DNA of 7,667 nt from Spirochaetales bacterium UBA4629 (GTDB taxonomy: Bacteria; Spirochaetota; Spirochaetia; Sphaerochaetales; Sphaerochaetaceae), in contig DHMZ01000061.1 in assembly GCA_002406055.1 (NCBI GenBank), forward strand, positions 3,525 through 11,191, in the 5' to 3' direction. Positions 1 through 5,342 of this stretch are shown one piece after another. A program made the position numbers and the translations under genes. Under the pieces are notes generated by a model, which was not told the origin of the DNA, searched no databases, and saw only the letters and a list, made by a program, of their open reading frames with translations. Positions within the stretch are counted from its first letter, which is position 1. Every line of letters begins with the position of its first letter.

Positions 1-35
1 AAAAACTCCAGAGTTTTTGTTCTCTGGAGTTTTTT
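1..35 (-). terminator. Intrinsic terminator of the HIT-lipoprotein-thioredoxin operon
   Basis: Arms at 1-13 and 22-34 are perfectly complementary, with core ACTCCAGAG / CTCTGGAGT and an 8-base loop. The stem is flanked by A's on the left and T's on the right, so it gives a T-run on either strand. It begins 12 bases beyond the thioredoxin stop codon, which makes it the natural end of the minus-strand operon. By symmetry it could also stop plus-strand transcription entering from the left, beyond the window. Confidence 0.9.
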
Positions 36-46
36 ATTGGGTAAGG

Positions 47-358
47 TTAAATTTCTAGCATTCTCTTAATGCCCTCTTTGTCTAAGACGCCCGAATACTG
101 GCCAAGCTTTTTCCCATCTTTATAGAAGATAAGAGTTGGAATTGTCTGTATTCCAAACATCTCTGCAAAATCTGGATTCTCGTCAACATTTGACTTGCAT
201 ATCTTAATCTTTCCATCAAATTCAGGATCGAGCTTTTCCAATATTTTTCCTTCTGCTTTACATGGACCACACCAATCAGCATAGAAATCTAAGACAACTG
301 GCAAAGAGGAATTTAAAACCTCTCTTTCATAATCATCTTTACTAATGTGGTAAATCAT
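47..358 (-). CDS. trxA: Thioredoxin
   Basis: A 103-residue, single-domain cytoplasmic thioredoxin, a general protein disulfide reductase normally recycled by thioredoxin reductase. The active site WCGPCK is at residues 29-34 (redox cysteines C30 and C33), and the fold-defining cis-proline is P74 in TIPT. Length is typical of the family and there is no signal peptide. The start is well set: GGAGG lies 7 bases upstream of the ATG. An additional cysteine, C54, lies outside the active site. It is the last gene of a three-gene minus-strand operon, 24 bases after the lipoprotein stop and followed by a strong terminator. The symbol trxA is assigned by family. Spirochaetes can carry several thioredoxins, so this may not be the only or main one. 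Confidence 0.95.
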   Translation of the reverse strand: MIYHISKDDYEREVLNSSLPVVLDFYADWCGPCKAEGKILEKLDPEFDGKIKICKSNVDENPDFAEMFGIQTIPTLIFYKDGKKLGQYSGVLDKEGIKRMLEI

Positions 359-382
359 ATTTTGCCTCCATTAGTAAGATAA

Positions 383-1375
383 CTATGGAATTAGAAAAGT
401 GGCAACTATAGGTGTGTTAGCTAAATTCTCTATTGGGAATGTATAAGATGAAAGTTCAATCATTCCTTTAAAATAGACAAAGTCTAATCTTTCTTCATAT
501 TCCCCAAAGCGTCTAGTAATACCACTCTCTGTCTCTTCATTAAATCTAGAGAGATTAAATGCATCAAACCAATTTAGGTTAGATAGCGTATCTGAGAACA
601 GAAATTGGTAATCTCTTCTATATGGATATTCTGTCCAATCTGACCAATCTAGAGATGAAGGAGAAAGAGAAGAAAGGAAGAGAATTTTGCTCTCTTCTTT
701 TGGCATAGAGACTCTATTAATCAACTCTTCAAGTTCTGCCTTTTCTAGCTCTGACACAAGCTCTAGTGCCTCATCTACAGTATCTACATAAGGTACGATA
801 GGATGGAAATCTTCACTTAAAAGAGCAATTTTCTTATTTTCTGTAAGATTTAATTCTATGTACGAGTCATGCATTGAAGATAAGACACCATCAGAGAAAA
901 TTATTGTCCCACCTTTAGTTGTAACAGCATCTTTACCAATTAGCGTTGCTAGTCTAACTTGGTTATCTATTGCACCGGAGAGAGCAATTATTGAGAATTT
1001 ATGTTGCTCTAACTGATTCTGAATAGAAGCAAGTGCTTCATCAGATAGTCTTTCTTCTCCGAGAGGTATGAATAGAGTAGCTATTACTGTTTCTTTGTCA
1101 CTTAAGGTGAAAGTATTGTTTTTAACAGGGTTATAATAGAATGGGTATGAGAGAGTAAAGAGATTAAGAGGGTAGTTATTTACCTTAGCGTTTTCCTCTT
1201 CTTTTTTCTGTTCTTCCTCTTTCTCTAATTCTTTTTCTATTATGTCATTGTAGCGAGTTACTACCTCTGACTTTTCAGGATAGACAATTTTATCTCTTGC
1301 TTCGCTAATTGTGTAAGTTGCACATGACTGGAAGAAGAAAACCAATAAGAGTAGTAAAGCTACAGTTTTTCTCAT
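383..1375 (-). CDS. Putative lipoprotein with a degenerate EEP-like (endonuclease/exonuclease/phosphatase) fold
   Basis: A 330-residue protein with a lipoprotein signal: MRK, a hydrophobic core at residues 4-15 and lipobox FQSC with C18 as the lipidated cysteine. The spirochaetal lipobox tolerates this divergence. Residues 40-64 are charged and E/K-rich, probably a helical linker or coiled coil. The rest is not a family I can name with certainty. Its C-terminus (residues 285-330: GITRRFGEYEERLDFVYFKG, then a strand ending PIVATFLIP) resembles the end of EEP nucleases, where ERIDYIF precedes SDHxPV. The SDH is replaced by LANT, the usual GDFN segment corresponds to SSLSPSS near 235-241, and the LQE position looks like LSG near 132-134. 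It is therefore probably a non-catalytic surface or periplasmic protein. The start codon overlaps the upstream HIT stop (ATGA), and GGAG lies upstream inside the HIT gene, so translation is probably coupled. Being a lipoprotein is fairly sure; the EEP link is inference. Confidence 0.8.
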   Translation of the reverse strand: MRKTVALLLLLVFFFQSCATYTISEARDKIVYPEKSEVVTRYNDIIEKELEKEEEQKKEEENAKVNNYPLNLFTLSYPFYYNPVKNNTFTLSDKETVIATLFIPLGEERLSDEALASIQNQLEQHKFSIIALSGAIDNQVRLATLIGKDAVTTKGGTIIFSDGVLSSMHDSYIELNLTENKKIALLSEDFHPIVPYVDTVDEALELVSELEKAELEELINRVSMPKEESKILFLSSLSPSSLDWSDWTEYPYRRDYQFLFSDTLSNLNWFDAFNLSRFNEETESGITRRFGEYEERLDFVYFKGMIELSSYTFPIENLANTPIVATFLIP

Positions 1376-1776
1376 ATCTTTAATAATTCTCCATATTTGG
1401 CCATTTCGCCCTCGTCATATTTATCTTTCTTAGGAAAAGCAAATGTTTTGTTGTCGTCAAAATAGCGTGGAATAACGTGAATATGGAGATGAGGAACTTC
1501 CTGTCCTGATGCGGGGCCATTGTTGATAATAACGTTAGTTCCGTCTGCTTTAAGAACTTCTCTCATCTTTTTGTCGACTAATTTTGCTACGTCAATCATA
1601 TGATGAAGAGTCTCATTATTTACATCTGTCATTGTTGGAGCACACTCTTTTGCGATAACAAGAGCATGGCCTTTATTTACAGGAGAAAGGTCGAGAATGA
1701 CAAAACAAAGATCGTCATCATAAATCTTAACTGATGGAATAAGTCCATCTCTAATTTTTTCAAATATTGTTGCCAT
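1372..1776 (-). CDS. HIT-family (histidine triad) nucleotide-binding protein / hydrolase
   Basis: A 134-residue cytoplasmic HIT-domain protein. The signature HLHIHVIP is at residues 96-103, with the histidine triad H96, H98 and H100; in the HINT branch the last serves as the nucleophile on nucleoside phosphoramidates or dinucleotide substrates. The N-terminal part (MATIFEKI, then SPVNKGHALVIAKE at 31-44) matches the HINT-like nucleotide pocket, and NNGPASGQEVPH at 85-96 is the usual lead-in to the triad. It is the first gene of the operon and its TGA overlaps the lipoprotein ATG. I see no good Shine-Dalgarno sequence before its ATG, so it may be weakly translated or initiate on a short leader. 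The family is certain; the physiological substrate is not known. Confidence 0.93.
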   Translation of the reverse strand: MATIFEKIRDGLIPSVKIYDDDLCFVILDLSPVNKGHALVIAKECAPTMTDVNNETLHHMIDVAKLVDKKMREVLKADGTNVIINNGPASGQEVPHLHIHVIPRYFDDNKTFAFPKKDKYDEGEMAKYGELLKI

Positions 1777-1814
1777 AACACGATTTTAACACTCAAGAAA
1801 GGGTTTTTGAAGTG

Positions 1815-1842
1815 GCTATATATTGCCAGGGTAAGATGTAAA
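1815..1842 (-). promoter_or_regulatory. Candidate promoter of the HIT-lipoprotein-trxA operon
   Basis: On the minus strand, TTTACA (1842-1837) and TATAGC (1820-1815) are separated by 16 bases, placing a start site near 1808, about 30 bases before the HIT ATG. The boxes match sigma-70 only moderately. Other hexamer pairs in this AT-rich stretch are possible. Confidence 0.35.
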
Positions 1843-1878
1843 TGTTAAATTTTATCTATGGTTATGGTTATAACTTAT

Positions 1879-1893
1879 TTTTGTTGAACAAAA
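1879..1893. repeat. Perfect 7+7 palindrome upstream of the fusA promoter
   Basis: TTTTGTT and AACAAAA flank a single central G. The element ends four bases before the -35 hexamer at 1897, in the divergent intergenic region, a position suited to a regulator site for either direction. Just upstream, 1857-1874 holds two copies of TATGGT followed by TATAAC (GTTAT/ATAAC inverted). AT-rich palindromes of this length also arise by chance. Confidence 0.35.
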
Positions 1894-1896
1894 TAC

Positions 1897-1925
1897 TTGC
1901 ATAAAAAAAGTAAAATCCATAATAT
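1897..1925 (+). promoter_or_regulatory. Sigma-70-type promoter of fusA
   Basis: TTGCAT at 1897-1902 and TAATAT at 1920-1925 are separated by the optimal 17 bases. The predicted start site is near 1932, about 70 bases before the chosen fusA ATG. The near-consensus match and spacing fit a highly expressed translation-factor gene. Confidence 0.7.
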
Positions 1926-2002
1926 TCAAAAGTTGGAAATTTATTAGATATTAAGAGATGTGGTTACTCCACTCTCAATTACTACAGAGGTATAGAAACA
2001 CT

Positions 2003-4114
2003 ATGAAGCACGATCTTCTTGGTATGAGAAACATCGGTATTAGCGCACACATTGACTCAGGTAAGACAACCCTGTCAGAGCGTATTCTCTACTATTGCAA
2101 CAAGATTCATGCTATTCACGAGGTTCGTGGAAAGGATGGAGTTGGTGCAACAATGGACTCTATGGAGCTTGAAAGAGAGAGAGGAATCACAATTGCATCT
2201 GCTGCAACCAACGTGGATTGGAAGGGCCATGAGATTAACATTATCGATACCCCGGGTCACGTTGACTTTACTATTGAGGTAGAAAGATCACTAAGAGTTC
2301 TTGATGGAGCTATTCTTGTTCTTTGTTCTGTTGGTGGTGTTCAGTCTCAGTCTATTACTGTTGACCGCCAGATGAAGAGATATCATGTTCCACGTATTGC
2401 ATTTGTAAACAAGTGTGATAGAACTGGTGCTAATCCATATAGAGTAAAGGATCAGCTTATTGAAAAGCTTGGTCTTAATGCTGTTTTAATGGAAATTCCA
2501 ATTGGTCTTGAAGATAAGCATGTTGGTGTTGTTGACCTTGTTAACATGAAGGCTAACTACTTTGATGCTGGTCCTGCAGGGGATGGCTTAAGAGTTGAAG
2601 AAATTCCTGCTGAATTACTCGATGAAGCACAGGAAAAGAGAGAAGAGCTCTTAGATGCTGTCTCTATGTGTACAGGTAACGATGCTCTCATGGAAGCAAT
2701 GCTTGAAGACAATGTCTCAATCGACTTACTCAAGGAATGCATCAGAAGAGCAACAATTAACCTTGAGCTTTGCCCTGTTTACATGGGTTCTGCACATAAG
2801 AATAAGGGTATTCAGCCTCTCTTGGATGGTGTTATTGATTACCTACCAAACCCAACAGATGTTACAAATACTGCTCTTGACCTTGATAACAACGAAAAGG
2901 AAGTAATTCTTGAATCAAGAGAAGATGCTAAGCCAGTTATTCTCGCTTTCAAGCTAGAAGATGGTCAGTATGGTCAGCTCACATACATTCGTGTATACCA
3001 GGGAAGAATTAAGAAGGGTGACACTCTTCTTAATACAAGAAGCAGAAAGAAGTTCCTTGTTGGAAGACTTGTCAAGATGCATGCATCAACTATGGAAGAC
3101 ATCTCAGAGTGTGGATGTGGCGAGATAGCAGCTCTATTTGGTATTGATTGTGCTAGTGGTGATACTTTCTGTGATCCATCTCTCAATTACTCAATGACAA
3201 GTATGTATGTTCCTAATCCTGTAATCTCACTTGCTATCACACCAGTAGATAAGAAAGCTGCAGATAATATGGCTAAGGCTCTCAACAGATTTACAAAGGA
3301 AGACCCAACTTTCCAGACCTATGTTGACCCAGAGTCTAACCAAACAATTATTAAGGGTATGGGAGAGCTTCATCTTGATGTTTACATCGAGAGAATGAAG
3401 AGAGAATATAAAGCTGAAGTCACAATTGGACAGCCTGAAGTAGCTTACAGAGAGGCTATCAGCCAGCGTGCAGACTTCAACTATACTCACAAGAAGCAGA
3501 CAGGTGGTTCTGGTCAGTATGCTCGTGTTGCAGGTTATATTGAGCCAACAGTACAGACAAATCCAGATGAACCAGCTCCAGACTATGAGTTTGTTGATGA
3601 AGTAAAGGGTGGTGCAATTCCTACAGAATATATCCCATCTTGTGATAAGGGCTTCCAGCAGGCTGTTAAGAAGGGATCTCTCCTTGGCTTCCCAGTTCTT
3701 GGAGTTAAGGTTTGCGTTAACGATGGTGCATGGCACCCAGTTGACTCATCAGATATGGCATTCCAGATTGCATCAATTGCTGCATTTAAGGAAGCATATG
3801 AGAAGGCTAAGCCTGTTATTCTTGAACCTATTATGAAGGTTGAAGTTGAGGGACCTAGCGAATTCCAGGGTAATATTTTTGGTTCTATCAACCAGAGAAG
3901 AGGTATGATTATCTCATCAACAGAAGATAACAACCAGTGTACAGTTATTGCTGAAGTTCCTCTTGCCGAAATGTTTGGTTATTCAACTGTACTTCGTTCT
4001 CTTACTCAGGGTAAGGCAGAATTCACTATGGAAGTTGCTAAGTATGGTAAGGTTCCAATGAGTGTTGCTGAAGAGTTAAAGAAGAAGTATCAGGAAAAGA
4101 AGAACCAGAAATAA
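2003..4114 (+). CDS. fusA: Translation elongation factor G, spirochaetal/mitochondrial EF-G1 type
   Basis: A GTPase that drives ribosomal translocation in the cytoplasm. From the ATG at 2003 it is 703 residues, normal for EF-G. The G motifs are in order: P-loop AHIDSGKT (15-22), switch I with RGIT, DTPGHVD (82-88), NKCD (136-139) and GSAHKN. Domains II-V follow without interruption. An in-frame ATG at 1958 would add 15 residues with no counterpart in EF-G; AGAGG at 1986-1990 precedes the 2003 ATG, so I prefer 2003. The AHIDSGKTT P-loop and the MELERERGIT region resemble mitochondrial EF-G1 and the spdEFG1 clade (spirochaetes, planctomycetes, deltaproteobacteria), in which translocation and recycling are split between two EF-Gs. 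This copy would be the translocase. Lysine is mostly AAG, unlike the downstream accessory genes, consistent with high expression. It probably shares a transcript with the ATPase gene that follows. Confidence 0.95.
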   Translation: MKHDLLGMRNIGISAHIDSGKTTLSERILYYCNKIHAIHEVRGKDGVGATMDSMELERERGITIASAATNVDWKGHEINIIDTPGHVDFTIEVERSLRVLDGAILVLCSVGGVQSQSITVDRQMKRYHVPRIAFVNKCDRTGANPYRVKDQLIEKLGLNAVLMEIPIGLEDKHVGVVDLVNMKANYFDAGPAGDGLRVEEIPAELLDEAQEKREELLDAVSMCTGNDALMEAMLEDNVSIDLLKECIRRATINLELCPVYMGSAHKNKGIQPLLDGVIDYLPNPTDVTNTALDLDNNEKEVILESREDAKPVILAFKLEDGQYGQLTYIRVYQGRIKKGDTLLNTRSRKKFLVGRLVKMHASTMEDISECGCGEIAALFGIDCASGDTFCDPSLNYSMTSMYVPNPVISLAITPVDKKAADNMAKALNRFTKEDPTFQTYVDPESNQTIIKGMGELHLDVYIERMKREYKAEVTIGQPEVAYREAISQRADFNYTHKKQTGGSGQYARVAGYIEPTVQTNPDEPAPDYEFVDEVKGGAIPTEYIPSCDKGFQQAVKKGSLLGFPVLGVKVCVNDGAWHPVDSSDMAFQIASIAAFKEAYEKAKPVILEPIMKVEVEGPSEFQGNIFGSINQRRGMIISSTEDNNQCTVIAEVPLAEMFGYSTVLRSLTQGKAEFTMEVAKYGKVPMSVAEELKKKYQEKKNQK

Positions 4115-4130
4115 TTAAAAATTTAAAAAT

Positions 4131-4156
4131 AGCACACAGCAGTATAGCTGTGTGTT
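4131..4156 (+). other. Intercistronic hairpin between fusA and the ATPase gene
   Basis: A 10-bp stem (4131-4140 with 4147-4156, including one G-T wobble) closes the 6-base loop AGTATA. On the plus strand it is followed by TAGTTAAATTA and not a T-run, so it is at most a weak terminator and could instead stabilise the fusA mRNA end or attenuate readthrough. On the minus strand the stem is followed by a T-rich stretch (complement of 4116-4130), but no minus-strand gene ends here. Confidence 0.6.
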
Positions 4157-4184
4157 ATAGTTAAATTATCCGGAGGAATTAACA

Positions 4185-4898
4185 ATGGATTTAAAGCAGT
4201 TGAACAGTGTTAGTCCACTTAGGGCTTTCGAAGAATCTATAAACGGCGGACTTGGAAAGGGTAACCTTGGCGTAATTGTTTCACGTAAGGGTGTTGGTAA
4301 AACCGCTTGCCTTGTTCATATCGCAACAGATAAGCTTTTCAAAGGTGAGAATGTTATTCATGTTTCATTCTCAGGCAATGTTGAGCACGTTATTAATTGG
4401 TATAAAGAGGTCTATAGAGAGATAGTTGAATCAAATTCTCTCGATGATGCTCAGGATGTCTACAATCAGATTCTTGCTAACAGAGTAGTTATGAACTTCT
4501 CTCAGGAACAGGTTCCTATTGAAAGAGTACTTGAATCTTTAGAATCTCTTATTAGTCATGGCGCATTTAAGGCAGACGCAGTTCTCTTTGATGGCTTCAA
4601 GCTTACAATTGCAAGTGAAGAAGACATCGAGAAGATTAAGGCCTTTGCAAAGAAGATGAATATTGAAGTATGGTTTGCAGTCTCTCCTGTAAGACCAGAT
4701 GTTGTATTTGATGAATATGGTGTTCCTAATACACTTGAGAAGTACTATCCATTCATCGATGTTCTTGTAGCTCTTAAGTATGATGATAAGAATGACAAAG
4801 TTAACTTAACTGTTGTTAGAGCACACGGAGAGAATATTCCTAAGCCAGCAAAGGTATCTTTAGACCCAAAGACAATGCTTATTGCAAATGTAAAATAA
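4185..4898 (+). CDS. RecA/KaiC-like P-loop ATPase of unknown function
   Basis: A 237-residue, single-domain P-loop NTPase. The Walker A motif is SRKGVGKT (residues 33-40), with serine in place of the usual first glycine, and follows a GGLGKGNLGVIV strand as in KaiC/RadA-type folds. The Walker B strand is AVLFDG with D136. Residues near 160-170 (EVWFAVSPVRP) look like the sensor strand of the RecA fold. There are no membrane segments or extra domains. The start is clear: GGAGG at 4172-4176, 8 bases before the ATG. It sits 70 bases after fusA in the same direction, with the same AAG-rich lysine usage, and ends at an intrinsic terminator, so both are likely expressed together. I do not recognise a characterised homologue. 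A link to ribosome function is only a guess from position. Confidence 0.85.
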   Translation: MDLKQLNSVSPLRAFEESINGGLGKGNLGVIVSRKGVGKTACLVHIATDKLFKGENVIHVSFSGNVEHVINWYKEVYREIVESNSLDDAQDVYNQILANRVVMNFSQEQVPIERVLESLESLISHGAFKADAVLFDGFKLTIASEEDIEKIKAFAKKMNIEVWFAVSPVRPDVVFDEYGVPNTLEKYYPFIDVLVALKYDDKNDKVNLTVVRAHGENIPKPAKVSLDPKTMLIANVK

Positions 4899-4923
4899 CT
4901 TTTTCTATAAATGAAAAGAGACG

Positions 4924-4954
4924 CGGCGTAGCTTAATTGTTATGCCGTTTTTTT
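4924..4954 (+). terminator. Rho-independent terminator after the RecA-like ATPase gene
   Basis: The stem CGGCGTA (4924-4930) pairs with TATGCCG (4941-4947) through seven pairs, one of them G-T, around a 10-base loop. It is followed directly by seven T's (4948-4954). It lies 26 bases past the ATPase stop codon, ends the fusA unit and marks the boundary with the accessory segment. Confidence 0.88.
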
Positions 4955-5023
4955 CGTTATATATAGCGAAATCTAAAGTAGATATTTCGTTTGAAGCGAA
5001 ATTATGATTGATTTATTTCGCTA
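4952..5023. repeat. Cluster of alternating TTTCG / CGAAA half-sites
   Basis: Five half-sites alternate in orientation: TTTCG 4952-4956, GCGAAAT 4966-4972, ATTTCG 4984-4989, GCGAAAT 4996-5002 and ATTTCGC 5015-5021. They create nested palindromes: 4952-4971 is a 20-bp palindrome with one mismatched pair, and TAGCGAAAT (4964-4972) is the exact complement of ATTTCGCTA (5015-5023). The block also reads as two imperfect direct repeats of about 30 bp starting at 4965 and 4995. The last half-site lies in the spacer of the predicted promoter of the helix-turn-helix/ATPase gene. This fits an operator array, a structured leader or an island-end repeat; the sequence alone does not decide. Confidence 0.6.
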
Positions 5024-5036
5024 GTCAATGGATAAT
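5008..5036 (+). promoter_or_regulatory. Candidate promoter of the HTH/AAA-ATPase gene
   Basis: TTGATT (5008-5013) and GATAAT (5031-5036) are 17 bases apart, giving a start site near 5043, about 22 bases before the ATG at 5065. The ATTTCGC half-site at 5015-5021 falls between the boxes, so a protein bound there would block RNA polymerase. Confidence 0.55.
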
Positions 5037-5064
5037 ACCATTAAACTACAATTAAAGGTTGTTT

Positions 5065-5205
5065 ATGGAATACTTATCTGTCAAAAATGCTGCAGATTCT
5101 ATAGGAATATCTACTCGTAGAATTCAGCAAATGTGCCAAAAAGGCGAGATTAAAGGGGCCGTAAAAAAAATAGAACATGGAGAATCCCTAGTAGTTTCAT
5201 TTTAG
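5065..5205 (+). CDS. N-terminal helix-turn-helix domain of the AAA-ATPase/nuclease protein, separated by a frame break
   Basis: An ATG at 5065 with AAAGG at 5054-5058 (six bases away) opens a 46-codon reading frame ending in TAG at 5203-5205. Residues 1-35 (MEYLSVKNAADSIGIS, TRRIQQMCQKGEI, KGAVKK) form a MerR/excisionase-like winged-helix motif of the kind used to bind DNA. The last eleven residues, after the A-run, look like out-of-frame noise. Right after the run the next frame reads NRTWRIPSS, the expected wing of such domains, and continues into the ATPase. So this is the amino end of a longer protein, not a complete small regulator. Its placement behind the half-site cluster suggests that the domain could bind there, but that is inference. 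It may still be made as a truncated peptide if the frame is not restored. Confidence 0.75.
   Translation: MEYLSVKNAADSIGISTRRIQQMCQKGEIKGAVKKIEHGESLVVSF
5163..5170 (+). other. A8 homopolymer at the HTH/ATPase frame break
   Basis: Eight consecutive A's follow GT. Upstream codons read GTA AAA AAA in the HTH frame; downstream, AAT AGA ACA TGG continues in the ATPase frame. A ninth A in DNA or RNA, or a -1 ribosomal slip on A-AAA-AAA, would join both frames exactly. AAAGGGG at 5152-5158 lies just upstream, though closer than the stimulatory Shine-Dalgarno of dnaX-type frameshifting. A plain mutation or a homopolymer sequencing error explains it equally well. Confidence 0.7.
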
Positions 5206-5342
5206 CAAATGATAATAAAAAAAGGAAACCTCTGCCTATAGGTGTTTCTGATTTTAAAGTTGCAGTAAGTAACTATTACTATGTAGATAAAACTTTATTA
5301 ATACGGGATTTTCTAGATACAAAACCACTTGTTTCTCTATAT

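Noticed and set aside
1958..2002. In-frame upstream ATG extending EF-G by 15 residues
   Set aside because: The extra residues match nothing known in EF-G. AAGAG abuts this ATG too closely to serve as its ribosome site, whereas AGAGG precedes the 2003 ATG.
3227..3736. A 169-codon open frame on the minus strand inside fusA
   Set aside because: It is antisense to conserved EF-G coding sequence, its translation is rich in Cys, Trp and Leu with no recognisable domain, and no ribosome site or promoter stands out. It is a shadow frame of fusA.
4952..5023. The repeat cluster as a CRISPR array
   Set aside because: The repeats are only 6-9 bases, alternate in orientation and have unequal, very short gaps; no cas genes are present.
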